Of a stretch of 64,000 nt of DNA, positions 10,054 through 19,385 are shown piece by piece. The notes under the pieces are model-generated. The model saw nothing but the letters and a program-made list of their open reading frames with translations. It did not search any database and was not told the DNA's origin. The DNA lies in NCBI RefSeq assembly GCF_000772705.2, contig NZ_JSBW02000039.1, positions 62,001-126,000 of the forward strand. The letters are read 5' to 3'. The stretch comes from Xanthomonas vasicola (GTDB taxonomy: Bacteria > Pseudomonadota > Gammaproteobacteria > Xanthomonadales > Xanthomonadaceae). The position numbers were made by a program, and so were the translations under genes. The first letter of the stretch is position 1. Every line of letters begins with the position of its first letter.

Positions 10054-11502
10054 CTACTCGGCAACCGCTTCCACTTCCTTGGGATGCGGCCGCGTCTCGG
10101 CCAGCTGCCAGAAGATCAATGTCGACGACAAGGTGATACCGCCAACGCACAAGAAAGTGGCATGCAGCGCTGCGGTGGCTCCATGCGTATCGCCCAGATG
10201 CGTGTTGAACGCGGCCAGCAAGCTACCCGCTGCTGCTGCGCCGAAACCGGTGGACAGCATCATCACCATCGACAGCAGGCTGTTGCCGGGGCTGGCTTGG
10301 TCGTGGCCCAGGTCGCGCAGGGTCACGGTGTTCATGACGGTAAATTGCAGCGAATTCACCGCGCCGAAGCAGGCCAGCTGCACCAGGCGCAGCCACAGTG
10401 GCTGGCCGATATCGATCAACGCAAAGCTGGCCATGGCCACGCCCACCAACACGGTGTTGAGCATCAGCACGCGCCGATAGCCGAAGCGACCCACCAGCTT
10501 GACCGCCGCGCGTTTGGCGGCCATGCCGGCCAGCGCCACCGGTACCATCATCAGCCCGGCATTCATCGGGCTCATGCCCAGGCCCACCTGCAACAACAAC
10601 GGGATCAGAAACGGCATCGAGCCGCTGCCCACGCGCGCGAACAGGTTGCCCAGAATGCCGATGCGGTAGCTCGCCACCTTGAATAGCGCCAGCGGAAACA
10701 GCGCATTGGTGGTATTGCCCGCATGCAGCCAGTAGCCGGCCAGTGCGGCAAGTCCGCCGATCGCCAGCAACATCACAAATGCATGGCGCAGGCCGAGTTC
10801 CGAGATGCCATCCAGGGCCAGCGACAGCGCCACCATGCCGAACGCGAGCATCACGTAGCCGACCAGATCGAAGCCCCTGCGTGCATCGCCATAGTGATCC
10901 GGCATGATCTTGAGCGCGGCAATAAACCCGATCACCCCGATCGGCAGATTGATCAAGAACACCCAGTGCCACGAGGCGACTTCGACCAGCCAGCCGCCCA
11001 AGGTCGGGCCGATGAGTGGGCCGATCAGCGCGGGAATGGCGATAAAGCTCATCGCGCGCAGGAAGTCTGCGCGCGCCACCGTCTTGAGCACTGCCAGCCG
11101 CCCGACCGGCAGCAGCATCGCACCGCCAATGCCTTGCACCACACGTGCGGCCACCAACTGCGGCAGGTGCTGCGCTGCCGCGCACAGCAGCGAGCCCAAG
11201 GTGAACACGATGATCGCGGCAAGGAAGGTGCGCCGCGTGCCGAAGCGGTCTGCAATCCAGCCCGAGGCGGGGATGAACATCGCCACGGCCAGCGCATAAC
11301 TGAAGACCACCGACTGCATCTGCAGCGGACTTTCATGCAGGCTGCGCGCCATCGACGGCAACGCCGTATTGACGATGGTCGCATCCAGCATCTGCATGAA
11401 GATGGCCAGCGACACCAGCCATAGCAACGGCTTGATGCTGTCGTAGGCGCGCAAGATGGGAACGGGCTGAGACATGGGGGCGTAGTGGAGGGAACGCTGC
11501 AT
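10054..11502 (-). CDS. mdtD: MFS multidrug exporter, DHA2 family, MdtD-like
   Basis: 482 residues; inner-membrane drug:proton antiporter with about 14 TM segments. The N-terminal block FMQMLDATIVNTALPSMA and the motif-A stretch GWIADRFGTRR are characteristic of DHA2 proteins, and the sequence follows E. coli MdtD closely (ASWHWVFLINLPIGVIG, GNSLLSM near the C-terminus). The start is the ATG at 11502 because GGGAGGGG sits a few bases upstream; ATG 11475 and an upstream frame opening at 11544 lack such a site. It converges on the third kinase with about 30 bp between the stops. No MdtABC-type RND partners are present here, so it probably acts alone; the substrate is unknown. Confidence 0.85.
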   Translation of the reverse strand: MQRSLHYAPMSQPVPILRAYDSIKPLLWLVSLAIFMQMLDATIVNTALPSMARSLHESPLQMQSVVFSYALAVAMFIPASGWIADRFGTRRTFLAAIIVFTLGSLLCAAAQHLPQLVAARVVQGIGGAMLLPVGRLAVLKTVARADFLRAMSFIAIPALIGPLIGPTLGGWLVEVASWHWVFLINLPIGVIGFIAALKIMPDHYGDARRGFDLVGYVMLAFGMVALSLALDGISELGLRHAFVMLLAIGGLAALAGYWLHAGNTTNALFPLALFKVASYRIGILGNLFARVGSGSMPFLIPLLLQVGLGMSPMNAGLMMVPVALAGMAAKRAAVKLVGRFGYRRVLMLNTVLVGVAMASFALIDIGQPLWLRLVQLACFGAVNSLQFTVMNTVTLRDLGHDQASPGNSLLSMVMMLSTGFGAAAAGSLLAAFNTHLGDTHGATAALHATFLCVGGITLSSTLIFWQLAETRPHPKEVEAVAE

Positions 11503-11970
11503 TATCCCCTCCCTCGTGTGCACGGCGCGGAACGGTGTGCTCACCGGCGATGCATGCTGTGTGGTGGCCGATGTCGAGACCGCAAACCGCGGCTGCGTGC
11601 GTGCTCGGCGAGGTCGGCGTGCCGAAGAGATAGTTTCGACGAAGGTTTCGCATGCGCGCCTGCGTTAGCGGCATTGCGCGTCCATGCGCGGCGGGCCTGG
11701 ACGACGAGCAGATCAGCGCCACGTGACAGCTGTCAGCGTCCAGCCGAACACAGCCGCGAACGCCATGGCTGCGTCATTCTGCAGCGCATCGTGTGCGTGC
11801 CGGGCCTGCGCTGCGATGACATACGCTCAGATCAGCAGCCAGCTCGTGATGACTGCAAGGCAAGCGCGCGCGTTTTTTCAGAGTGCGTCGATGCGGTGGC
11901 GCAGCGCGCGACGCGGCAGCGCCACGCGTAAGGGCCGGTGGCCGTGGAACTCCGGCCCTCGATGGCGTGA
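11503..11970. other. Intergenic region between exporter and hemE
   Basis: About 470 bp. The only structure I can support is the GC-rich hairpin at 11932-11960 next to the hemE stop. Short ORFs here lack ribosome binding sites and family resemblance. Confidence 0.4.
11932..11960 (-). terminator. Hairpin downstream of hemE
   Basis: An 8-bp perfect stem AGGGCCGG/CCGGCCCT closes a 13-base loop, about 10 bases after the hemE stop. There is no long T-run on the minus strand, so it is a probable but not classical terminator. Confidence 0.5.
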
Positions 11971-13035
11971 TTAGCGCTTACTCAAACTCTGCACCGCTTC
12001 CACCAGCACGCCTACATGCTCCGGATTCATATCCGGCGACATGCCGTGGCCGAGGTTGAAGACGTGGCCTTCGCGCGAGCCGCCATTGCCTTGCGCATAG
12101 CTGTCCAGGGTCTTGCCGACCTCGGTGCGAATCGCTTCCGGCGAGCCGTACAGGGTGGCCGGGTCGAGGTTGCCTTGCAGGGCGACACGGCCGCCTGCGC
12201 GTTGCGCGGCGTCGGCCAGCGAGATGGTCCAGTCCACGCCCACCGCTTCGGCGCCGCTGGCGGCCAGATCGGCCACGTAGGCACCGTTGCCCTTGCCGAA
12301 CAACACCAGCGGGGTGCGCTCTGCGCCTTCACCGCGTTCCAGCTCACGCGCGATGCGGGTGAGATAGGGCAGCGAGAATTCGCGGTACATCGCCGGCGAG
12401 AGCACGCCGCCCCAGGTGTCGAACACCTGCAGCGCTTGCGCACCGGCGGCGCGTTGTGCGGCCAGGTAGGCGATCACCGCGTCGGTGACAGTGTTGAGCA
12501 GGTGGTGCAGCAACTCCGGCGCGTTGAAGGCCATGGCCTTGATGCGTGCGTATTCCTTGCTGCCGCCGCCTTCGATCATGTAGCAGGCCAGCGTCCACGG
12601 GCTGCCGGAGAAACCGATCAACGGTACGGAACCGTCCAGTTCGCGGCGGATCACACGCACCGCATCCATCACGTAGCGCAGCTCGGTTTCCATGTCCGGC
12701 ACGCCCAGACGGTGGATGGCAGCAGCATCGCGCACCGGGTGGCGGAACTTGGGGCCTTCGCCTTCGACGAAATACAACTCCAGGCCCATCGCATCGGGGA
12801 TGGTGAGGATGTCGGAGAACAGGATCGCGGCATCCAGCGGGAAGCGCTGCAGCGGCTGCAAGGTCACTTCGCAGGCGATGTCCGGGTTTTTGGCCATGCC
12901 CAGGAAGCTGCCGGCGCGCGCGCGGGTGGCGCGGTATTCCGGCAGGTAGCGGCCGGCCTGGCGCATCAACCACACAGGGGTGCGGTCCACGGGCTGACGG
13001 TTGAGGGCGCGCAGCAGGCGATCGTTCTTGAGCAT
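11971..13035 (-). CDS. hemE: Uroporphyrinogen decarboxylase
   Basis: 354 residues, the usual length. It decarboxylates the four acetate side chains of uroporphyrinogen III to coproporphyrinogen III in cytoplasmic haem synthesis. Seen: the N-terminal substrate-binding signature [16 protein letters not shown], the [19 protein letters not shown] segment, the catalytic aspartate region [17 protein letters not shown], and the C-terminal FNLGHG motif. ATG 13035 is preceded by GAGGA at about 12 bases. It follows the small WGR gene with a 14-base gap, suggesting co-transcription. Confidence 0.97.
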   Translation of the reverse strand: MLKNDRLLRALNRQPVDRTPVWLMRQAGRYLPEYRATRARAGSFLGMAKNPDIACEVTLQPLQRFPLDAAILFSDILTIPDAMGLELYFVEGEGPKFRHPVRDAAAIHRLGVPDMETELRYVMDAVRVIRRELDGSVPLIGFSGSPWTLACYMIEGGGSKEYARIKAMAFNAPELLHHLLNTVTDAVIAYLAAQRAAGAQALQVFDTWGGVLSPAMYREFSLPYLTRIARELERGEGAERTPLVLFGKGNGAYVADLAASGAEAVGVDWTISLADAAQRAGGRVALQGNLDPATLYGSPEAIRTEVGKTLDSYAQGNGGSREGHVFNLGHGMSPDMNPEHVGVLVEAVQSLSKR

Positions 13036-13049
13036 GGGAAGGTGTGTCC

Positions 13050-13301
13050 TCAGCGCGGCGCGTCGGCGCCGCCGGTGATGAGTTGGAAGCCGCGTTTGAG
13101 TTGGGTGTCGCGCGCCTTGTCGAAGGCGCGGTCCGCTTCATCCTGTTGCAGGTACTGGTCGCGTCGCAATTGCGTGCGTCCGCCGATCTCGCCGGTTTCG
13201 CGCAGCAATTCCCAGCCCCCGAACAGATCCGGTTGCAGGGTCAGCTGGACGTAGCGGAGCGGCGCGTTGCCGCCGGGATCGTGTTGTAGAAGGATGCGCA
13301 T
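13050..13301 (-). CDS. Small WGR-domain protein
   Basis: 83 residues. The aromatic/Gly/Arg core of a WGR domain is visible ([27 protein letters not shown]), a module often found in nucleic-acid-associated proteins such as PARP-like enzymes and regulators, but here it stands alone. It ends 14 bases before hemE on the same strand, so it is probably the first gene of a two-gene unit. Function unknown; family assignment from motif only. Confidence 0.75.
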   Translation of the reverse strand: MRILLQHDPGGNAPLRYVQLTLQPDLFGGWELLRETGEIGGRTQLRRDQYLQQDEADRAFDKARDTQLKRGFQLITGGADAPR

Positions 13302-13359
13302 GCGGCCGATTGTAGCCGGGCGCTGCTGAAAGCAGAGAGCAGTGGCGCGTCCTGGTGTT

Positions 13360-13535
13360 TTAGAGCAGCTAACAAAAAACGTAGCGAGCAGTCGTCAGGT
13401 GGGTGCGGACGGCGCACAGGAACCGGAGTGTACGAGTGGTACATGCCGATTCCGAGCACAGGCCGCGCCCGCCTGGCGGCGAGCACAGGCCGCGCCCGCC
13501 TGGCGGCTGCGCAGTAGTTTTGTTAGCCGCTCTTA
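13360..13535 (+). repeat. Dispersed intergenic repeat, copy 1
   Basis: About 176 bp bounded by imperfect inverted ends, TTAGAGCAGCTAACAAAA at the left and TTTTGTTAGCCGCTCTTA at the right. The reverse complement of 49955-50100 matches it end to end with scattered differences, and 27047-27160 and 42625-42725 are decayed partial copies. It has no ORF of its own worth calling. The form is that of a non-autonomous, MITE-like element. Confidence 0.75.
13454..13507 (+). repeat. 27-bp tandem duplication inside repeat copy 1
   Basis: The unit beginning GAGCACAGGCCGCGCCCGCC occurs twice head to tail without mismatch (13454-13480 and 13481-13507). The other full copy, at 49955, has only one unit, so the duplication arose in this copy. 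Confidence 0.85.
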
Positions 13536-13633
13536 GTTGCGAAGGGAGCGTCGTTGGGCGTCCACGCTTGCCGGTGCGCTCCCGAGCGAGGTGCCGACCC
13601 CCTGCAGACGGTGGCAGGCAGTGCGTAGAGCGC

Positions 13634-13692
13634 ACCTGGGCGCGATAGGGATTTGTCGGGAAGGCCCCATCGCGCCCAGGGGCGCTCCTACA
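13634..13692. repeat. REP-like palindromic element
   Basis: A 12-bp perfect stem CCTGGGCGCGAT/ATCGCGCCCAGG, extendable by GGG/CCC, closes a loop of about 15 bases; the flank reads TAGGAGCG on the minus strand, the usual entry to Xanthomonas/Pseudomonas REP-type palindromes. It may also serve as a barrier or terminator between aroB and the repeat. Confidence 0.6.
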
Positions 13693-13763
13693 GAGTGAGC
13701 GTGGTGATCGGCGGCAGCTGGGTGCGGGCGTCCAGCGTTCCGTGCCTTATTGGCCGGTTGGCC

Positions 13764-14876
13764 TTATTCCGCCAGGATCTTCAGCACCGCCGCCTCTTCC
13801 ACATCCGGCACCACCTCGGCCTTGCCGATGCCGCGCCACAACACCAGGCGCAGGCGGCCGGCGATGTTTTTCTTGTCCAGGCGCATGCGCGCGAGCAGGG
13901 CTTGCGGGGTCAGGCCGGGCGGGATCTCGGTGGGCAGGTCGAAGTCGTGCAGCAGGGCGCGCAAGGCCTCGGTGTCTTGCGCATCGCTCATGCCTAGTGC
14001 GGCCGACAGGCGCGCCGCCAGCACCATGCCGACTGCGACGGCTTCGCCATGGTTGAGGTTGGTGTTGCCGGGCGCGCCGTAGCCTTGCTCGGTTTCGATG
14101 GCGTGACCGAAGGTGTGGCCCAGGTTGAGCAGGGCGCGCTCGCCTTTTTCCAGCGGGTCGCGCGCCACGATCTCGGCCTTGTGCTCGCAGCTGCGGGCGA
14201 TGGCCTGCGCCAGCGCCGCTGCATCGCCATCGAGCAGCGCACGGCGCTCGGCGTGCAGCCACTGGAAGAACAGCGGGTCGCAGATGGCGCCGTACTTGAT
14301 CACCTCGGCCAGGCCGGCGCGCAGTTCGCGCGCGGGCAGGGTGCGCAAGGTGTCGGTGTCGGCAATCACCGCACGCGGCGGATGGAAGGCGCCGACCAGG
14401 TTCTTGCCCTGCGGGATGTCCACCGCGGTCTTGCCACCGACCGAGGAATCCACCATTGCCAGCAGGCTGGTGGGCAGCTGCACGCAGTCCACGCCACGCA
14501 TCCAGCACGCCGCCGCAAAGCCGGCCAGGTCGCCAACCACACCGCCGCCCAGCGCGAACACGCAGGCGTCGCGGGTGGCACCCAGTTCGGCCAACGCGGT
14601 GATCGCAGAGCCGAAGGTGTCCAGCGTCTTGGAGGCTTCGCCGGCAGCAATGACCAACTCGCCAATCTGCACGTCCGGGCGCGCGCTCAACAGCGCGGCA
14701 CGCACGCCGGCGGCGTAATGCGGGGCCACCTGCGAGTCGCTGAGCAGCAACACGTGGCGACCACGCACATGGCGGGCCAGGCGCGCGCCGTCGGCCAGCA
14801 GGCCGGGCGCAATGGTGATGGTGTAAGGCTGAGCGCCGTCGACATCGACGCTGCGCGAGGAATGGGGAAGTGTCAT
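13764..14876 (-). CDS. aroB: 3-dehydroquinate synthase
   Basis: 370 residues. It converts DAHP to 3-dehydroquinate, step 2 of the shikimate pathway, with NAD and a divalent metal. Seen: [21 protein letters not shown] (NAD-binding glycine-rich loop), [39 protein letters not shown] with metal-binding His. Start ATG 14876 overlaps the aroK stop as ATGA, the tightest coupling available; an upstream frame opening at 14900 is inside aroK. Order aroK-aroB is the standard gammaproteobacterial arrangement. Confidence 0.97.
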   Translation of the reverse strand: MTLPHSSRSVDVDGAQPYTITIAPGLLADGARLARHVRGRHVLLLSDSQVAPHYAAGVRAALLSARPDVQIGELVIAAGEASKTLDTFGSAITALAELGATRDACVFALGGGVVGDLAGFAAACWMRGVDCVQLPTSLLAMVDSSVGGKTAVDIPQGKNLVGAFHPPRAVIADTDTLRTLPARELRAGLAEVIKYGAICDPLFFQWLHAERRALLDGDAAALAQAIARSCEHKAEIVARDPLEKGERALLNLGHTFGHAIETEQGYGAPGNTNLNHGEAVAVGMVLAARLSAALGMSDAQDTEALRALLHDFDLPTEIPPGLTPQALLARMRLDKKNIAGRLRLVLWRGIGKAEVVPDVEEAAVLKILAE

Positions 14877-15415
14877 GCGGGGGGACTCGACATGCGCCAT
14901 TGCGCCGCCAAACGCAGCACCAGCTGCGCGGTGGCCTCGGCGGGGGAAAGATGATCGGTTTCCAGGCTGAGGTCGGCGACCTCCTGGTACAGCGGGGTGC
15001 GGTGCGCGGCCATCGCGTGCAGCACCTGTTCGCGGTCGGCGGGTTGCAGCAGCGGGCGATTGCGGTCGCGCGCCAACCGCGTCAGCTGCGCCGGCACGCT
15101 GACATGCAGATACACCACAAACCCACGTGCGCAGATGCGCTGGCGGTTGTTTGGATCCAGCACTGCGCCGCCACCGGTGGAAATCAGTTTGTTGTCCTGT
15201 TCCAGCAGCGCCTGCAAAGTGTCCGACTCATGCTGCCGAAACCTGGCTTCGCCATGCTGCTCGAAGATTTCCGGGATGCTGCTGCCCACCTGTTCGACGA
15301 TGGACTGGTCCACATCGACGAACTCCAGCCCGAAGCGCTCGGCCAGGCGACGGCCGATGCAGCTTTTTCCGGCGCCCATCGGGCCGACCATCACGAGATT
15401 GGGTGCGGGGTTCAT
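14873..15415 (-). CDS. aroK: Shikimate kinase
   Basis: 180 residues from ATG 15415. It phosphorylates shikimate to shikimate-3-phosphate with ATP. Walker A GPMGAGKS at residues 11-18, shikimate-binding Asp in FVDVDQSI, Arg in ARFRQHES, the STGGGAVL Gly-rich loop, and the lid arginines in RDRNRPLL are all present. ATP-binding starts so soon after residue 1 that the longer frame from 15433 is unnecessary. Translationally coupled to aroB by a 4-base overlap. Confidence 0.97.
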   Translation of the reverse strand: MNPAPNLVMVGPMGAGKSCIGRRLAERFGLEFVDVDQSIVEQVGSSIPEIFEQHGEARFRQHESDTLQALLEQDNKLISTGGGAVLDPNNRQRICARGFVVYLHVSVPAQLTRLARDRNRPLLQPADREQVLHAMAAHRTPLYQEVADLSLETDHLSPAEATAQLVLRLAAQWRMSSPPA

Positions 15416-15583
15416 GCGCAGGGATCGTAGCATTCACGCCATCTGGCCGGGCCGATCGTGCGGATCAGTTCCGGGCTTCCGCCAGACGCATCGAGCCATG
15501 ATCAGGTGATTCAATCGCGGTGCATAGGCGAAGCGCGGGCGATGCGCCCACAATAGGCGCCCATCTGGCTGCCACGCACCGTC

Positions 15584-16183
15584 ATGACCGATCTGTACGC
15601 AGAAGCTCTCGCCACCTTTGCCGCGCTGTATGCCGAGGCGCAGAACAGCGCCGAACTCGAAGCCAGCGCGATGACCGTGGCCACTGCCAACATCGATGGC
15701 CGGCCGAGCGCGCGCACCGTGTTGCTCAAGGCCTTCGACGCGCGCGGGTTCGTGTTCTACACCCATCTGGACAGCGCAAAGGGCCGCGACTTGCAGACCC
15801 ACCCGCAAGCGGCGCTGCTGTTCCTGTGGCGCAGCCTGCGCGAGGCCGGCATCCAGGTGCGTATCGAAGGCGGCGTGCAACTGGTGAGCGCGGACGAATC
15901 CGATGCGTACTTCGCCTCGCGCCCGCGCATGAGCCAGATCGGCGCGTGGGCCTCGCTGCAATCGCAGACGCTGGGCTCGCGCGAGGAGTTCGACGCGGCC
16001 ATTGCCAAGGTCGAGGCGATCTTCGAAGGGCGCGAGGTGCCGCGACCGGATGGCTGGGGCGGGTTCCGGGTGGTGCCGCAGGCGTTCGAGTTCTGGTACG
16101 GCGCCAAGTTCCGCCTGCATGAGCGCTGGCGCTACGAGGCCGACGCGGCCAGCCACTGGAGCAAGCGGATGCTATATCCGTGA
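15584..16183 (+). CDS. pdxH: Pyridoxine/pyridoxamine 5'-phosphate oxidase
   Basis: 199 residues. FMN enzyme that oxidises PNP and PMP to pyridoxal 5'-phosphate. The family signatures [10 protein letters not shown] (FMN phosphate contact), [25 protein letters not shown] and [18 protein letters not shown] are intact, with the C-terminus ending MLYP in place of the common RLAP/RLNP. It is divergent from aroK and about 180 bp upstream of the DUF2170 operon. Confidence 0.95.
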   Translation: MTDLYAEALATFAALYAEAQNSAELEASAMTVATANIDGRPSARTVLLKAFDARGFVFYTHLDSAKGRDLQTHPQAALLFLWRSLREAGIQVRIEGGVQLVSADESDAYFASRPRMSQIGAWASLQSQTLGSREEFDAAIAKVEAIFEGREVPRPDGWGGFRVVPQAFEFWYGAKFRLHERWRYEADAASHWSKRMLYP

Positions 16184-16363
16184 GCCCGCAGCTCGGTGTA
16201 GGGCTGCGAGCCAGCTGAACGGGCGGTTTGCCGCGCTAGCCGCGCGCCCGGCTAGCTGACTTTCGGCCCTTTCTGCCGGTCACAGGCAGTCTGTAGTATG
16301 TCCGGTCGTTGCAGGACTCTTGCTGCATCACCACCGCCGCATGACCAAAGGACAGGACATCGT

Positions 16364-16780
16364 ATGACGCAGTACACCACTGTCGAATTGCACGGCTTGC
16401 TGGCCGAGCGCTACCGTGGCCAGCCAATCCATGTCGAACTGATCGACGGCCTGGAGCCGGCCATCAATCTCACCCTGGCCGACCATGGCGACATGCAGAT
16501 CCAGGTTGCCGCTTCCGGCTCACAGGTTTTCGTGTCCACGCTGCTGGCCCATGCCGACCACGTCAACGACCGCGCCGCCTTCAACGACGCCTGCCTGCGC
16601 CTGAATCCGCTCAACCCCTTGTCCAACCTGGGCTTGGTCCAGGTCGACGGCGAGGACCGCTACGTGGTCTTCGGCGAACTGTCAGCATCGTCGACGCTCG
16701 ACCAGATCGACGAAGAAATCCAGACCCTGGCGGCCAATACGTTGGAAGCCGCCGAATCTCTCAAGCCGTTCTTTTCCTAA
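16364..16780 (+). CDS. yjfI: DUF2170 family protein (YjfI-like)
   Basis: 138 residues, small acidic cytoplasmic protein without TM or signal. ATG 16364 is preceded by AAAGGACAGG; the ORF upstream of it is not coding-like. The sequence (LADHGDMQIQVAASGSQVFVSTLL.., DACLRLNPLNPLSNLGLV) fits DUF2170. First gene of a seven-gene run, 12 bases before the PspA gene; in E. coli yjfI likewise precedes yjfJ. No biochemical role is established to my knowledge; gene symbol by synteny. Confidence 0.8.
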   Translation: MTQYTTVELHGLLAERYRGQPIHVELIDGLEPAINLTLADHGDMQIQVAASGSQVFVSTLLAHADHVNDRAAFNDACLRLNPLNPLSNLGLVQVDGEDRYVVFGELSASSTLDQIDEEIQTLAANTLEAAESLKPFFS

Positions 16781-16792
16781 AGGCGTGTTGTC

Positions 16793-17566
16793 ATGAGTAT
16801 TTTTTCCAAGCTGATCACGCTGCTGCGTGGTACCGCACACGAAACCGGCCAGAAGGCGGTCGACGCCAATGCGCTGCGCATCCTGGACCAGGAAATGCGC
16901 GATGCCGGCGCCCAGCTCACGCGCTCGCGCGAAGAGCTCACCAAGCTGATGGCGCAGAGCAAGCTGGCCCAGCAGAAAATCGACGCGCGCGCCGGCAAGA
17001 TGGCCGAATACACGCGTTACATCGAAGGCGCGTTGGCCAAGAATGATGAAGCGCTGGCGCACGATGTGGCAGTCAAACTGGCTGCGCTGGAAAGCGAAGA
17101 CGCCGGCGACAAGGCTTCCAAGACCGCGCTGGATCAGTCGGTGGTGACGCTCAAGGCCACCATCCAGAAGACCGAAAACCAGCTGCGCGGTATGCGGCAG
17201 CAAATCGACACGGTCAAGGCCACCGACGCGGTGCAGAAGGCGCAGGCCGCGATTGCCGCCCGCCACTCCGGTGCCAGCAGCAAGATGGGCTCGGCGCTGG
17301 AATCGCTGGAGCGTATCAAGGCAAGGCAGGCCGAGACCTCGGCGCGGATCGAATCGGCCGAAGAACTCGAAGCGTCCAGCGGCGATGGCGATCTCAATCG
17401 GCGTCTGGCGGCGGCCGGACTGATGGAAGGCGAATCCAACGCCGCTGCGGTGCTGGCGCGCTTCAAGAAGCCGGCTGCGCAGCTGGGTCACGAGAATGCC
17501 GGCGGCACCGCGCCGCTGATTGGCCAGGTGCGCGACGTGCAGCAGGTTCCGCGCAGCGACAGTTGA
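16793..17566 (+). CDS. yjfJ: PspA/IM30 family protein (YjfJ-like)
   Basis: 257 residues, almost entirely predicted coiled coil (EMRDAGAQLTRSREELTKLMAQ.., QKTENQLRGMRQQIDTVKA), as in PspA/Vipp1 proteins that assemble into rods and rings on damaged inner membrane. The C-terminal tail (about 40 residues) is a linker-like extension. The absence of nearby pspF, pspB or pspC and the presence of DUF2170, DUF2491, DUF350 and ATP-grasp partners place it in the YjfJ subfamily rather than the classical Psp system. Confidence 0.88.
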   Translation: MSIFSKLITLLRGTAHETGQKAVDANALRILDQEMRDAGAQLTRSREELTKLMAQSKLAQQKIDARAGKMAEYTRYIEGALAKNDEALAHDVAVKLAALESEDAGDKASKTALDQSVVTLKATIQKTENQLRGMRQQIDTVKATDAVQKAQAAIAARHSGASSKMGSALESLERIKARQAETSARIESAEELEASSGDGDLNRRLAAAGLMEGESNAAAVLARFKKPAAQLGHENAGGTAPLIGQVRDVQQVPRSDS

Positions 17567-17591
17567 TCCACCGCACGGCACAGGATGCGCC

Positions 17592-18674
17592 ATGATCATC
17601 GTTGGACGGCTGTTGCGGGTCCTGCGGCGCCACGTGCGCCGCGTCAGCTGGGGCATGGTGACTCTGGCCCTGCTGGTGCACATGGGGCTGAGCTGGGTGT
17701 TGCTGCTGTGGGCCGGCGAGCAGAAGCTCGTCGGCCTGGACGCGTTTCCGTATTACTACATGACCACCGCCACCACCATCGTCTACGGCGATCTGTCGCC
17801 GGGCTCGGCGGCCGGGCGCTATATCGCCGCCTTCGTGTTGATGCCGGGCGCGGTGGCGTTGTTCGCCACGGTGCTGGCCAAGACCAGCGGCGTGCTCATC
17901 ACGTTCTGGAGGCGCCACCACATGGGCAAGATGGCCTATGCCAATCTGCGCGGGCACACCATTCTGATCGGCTGGCAGGGCGCGGCTTCCACGCGCTTGC
18001 TGGAGTTGTTGCTCTCCGATACCGCCACCGATGACGAGGGTGTGGTGCTGATTGCCGAAGGCGTGGCGGAAAATCCGCTGCCCGACCACATGCGCTTCAT
18101 CGCCGCCGAGTCGTACACGCATACCGAGGTGTACCTGCGTGCCGGCATTGCCGGCGCGGCGCGTGTGATCGTCAACCCGCCCTCGGACGACCAGACCCTG
18201 GCAGCGGTGTTCGCGTTGATGGCGCATGCGCCGGCCGCGCACATCGTGGCGCACTTCGATTCGGCCAGCGCTGCGCGATTGGTCAACTGCCATTACCCGG
18301 CCATCGAGTGCACGCGCCCGATGACCGCCGAGATCCTGGCCCGTGCGGCGCAGGATCCGGGCAGCGCGGCGATCACCGCCGAGCTGCTGTCGGTGGACGA
18401 TGGCCCAACCCAGTTCAGTCTTGCGGTGCCCGCGAATGTCCAACCACTGGATTACAGCCGGCTTGCGGCCGATTTCAGCCAGCGCGGCGCATTGCTGCTG
18501 GGCCTGCGCGCACCCGACGGTGCATTGCGCTTGAACCCGCCAGCACGCACGGCGGTCGCCGCCGGTACCATGCTGTACTACCTGGCCGAGCAGCGCGTGC
18601 CGGCACACGCCATCGCGTGGCAGGCCATGCGCAGCGAGGCGTCCGCCATTTTCCCATCGCCACAAGGTGTATGA
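17592..18674 (+). CDS. Two-TM potassium-channel-like protein with RCK/TrkA-N domain
   Basis: 360 residues from ATG 17592. Two TM helices (about residues 18-41 and 76-106) flank a pore helix and a filter-like TTIVYGD at 61-67; a cytoplasmic TrkA-N-type domain follows (GHTILIGWQGAAS) and an RCK_C-like tail. The first Gly of the canonical T-V-G-Y-G-D is Val (T62 I63 V64 Y65 G66 D67), so selectivity may differ from ordinary K+ channels. It sits inside the yjfI-J-...-C-type operon, where E. coli has no such gene; 25 bases separate it from the PspA gene and its stop overlaps the next start (ATGA). Cation flux coupled to membrane stress is inferred from context only. Confidence 0.85.
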   Translation: MIIVGRLLRVLRRHVRRVSWGMVTLALLVHMGLSWVLLLWAGEQKLVGLDAFPYYYMTTATTIVYGDLSPGSAAGRYIAAFVLMPGAVALFATVLAKTSGVLITFWRRHHMGKMAYANLRGHTILIGWQGAASTRLLELLLSDTATDDEGVVLIAEGVAENPLPDHMRFIAAESYTHTEVYLRAGIAGAARVIVNPPSDDQTLAAVFALMAHAPAAHIVAHFDSASAARLVNCHYPAIECTRPMTAEILARAAQDPGSAAITAELLSVDDGPTQFSLAVPANVQPLDYSRLAADFSQRGALLLGLRAPDGALRLNPPARTAVAAGTMLYYLAEQRVPAHAIAWQAMRSEASAIFPSPQGV

Positions 18675-19348
18675 CGATGAGTTTTTTCAGCAAATTGTTC
18701 GGTCAACCGCAACCGCCGCCGCTGCCCACTTCCGGGAGTGGCGCGATCGGTCACACGCTGCCGCTGGGGCTACGCGTCGGTGGCCAGGTGGAAATTGATA
18801 CCACCCTGTACCGCATGGCGCCCGAGGCCATGACCGCCGAATTGCCGGGCGGGCACCAGGGCATTCCGTGCTACGGCCACGTCGATCTGGGCGATGGCTA
18901 CGCGCTGCATCGGTTCTATCTGGACGACGATGCGTTTTTGCAGGTCACCACTGTGGGCGGCGATCTGGAAGCGATGAAGGCCTTCGTGTATTGCGAGACG
19001 GTGAACCCGCCCAGCAAACAGGCGTTTCAGGAGTTCGTGATGCAGCATCCGCATCTGGGTGCGGCGCGGATCGAGTATGCCGGTAAGCAGTGGCAGCGTG
19101 CCACACAGTCCACTGACGATGCCGCGCGGATTCCGCCGATCGCCTACGACGAAGTGTTGTACCGCTACCAGCCCCCGCGCCGCGACGGCGATCTAACCCA
19201 CTACGCCATGCTCTATAGCCGCGATGTGCCCGAGCTGCAGCGCGAAGAATTTTTGCTGGTGACCGGCGAGGATTCCGGACCCAACGAATTCTGCGTCACC
19301 TATGCAGTCGGAATTGATGTCACCGTTGCCGATCTGGATATCACCTGA
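18671..19348 (+). CDS. yjfK: DUF2491 family protein (YjfK-like)
   Basis: 225 residues. ATG 18671 overlaps the channel stop; ATG 18677 is a near alternative (MSFFSKLFG). A proline-rich N-terminus precedes a globular domain (TLPLGLRVGGQVEIDT, GDGYALHRFYLDDDAFLQV, EFLLVTGEDSGPNEFCVTYAVGIDV) typical of DUF2491. Soluble, no signal. Its coupling to the channel gene suggests the two products act together; biochemical function unknown. Confidence 0.82.
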   Translation: MTMSFFSKLFGQPQPPPLPTSGSGAIGHTLPLGLRVGGQVEIDTTLYRMAPEAMTAELPGGHQGIPCYGHVDLGDGYALHRFYLDDDAFLQVTTVGGDLEAMKAFVYCETVNPPSKQAFQEFVMQHPHLGAARIEYAGKQWQRATQSTDDAARIPPIAYDEVLYRYQPPRRDGDLTHYAMLYSRDVPELQREEFLLVTGEDSGPNEFCVTYAVGIDVTVADLDIT

Positions 19349-19385
19349 GCGCGCGCGCTTGTCTTCCACTCACCTTGGTCTTGTC

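Larger units (their letters stand above)
13302..13763. other. Intergenic region carrying two repeat elements
   Basis: No gene supported between the WGR start and the aroB stop. It contains one full copy of the dispersed TAACAAAA-ended repeat (13360-13535) and a REP-like long hairpin (13634-13692). Confidence 0.6.

Noticed and set aside
12016-13254. 412-codon plus-strand frame over hemE
   Set aside because: Antisense to a gene with all uroporphyrinogen decarboxylase motifs.
13403-13648. Short ORFs containing a duplicated peptide within the repeat at 13360
   Set aside because: They arise from the 27-bp tandem duplication in a non-coding repeat found elsewhere without an intact frame.
15434-16156. 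240-codon minus-strand frame over pdxH
   Set aside because: Shadow of pdxH, which is complete on the plus strand.
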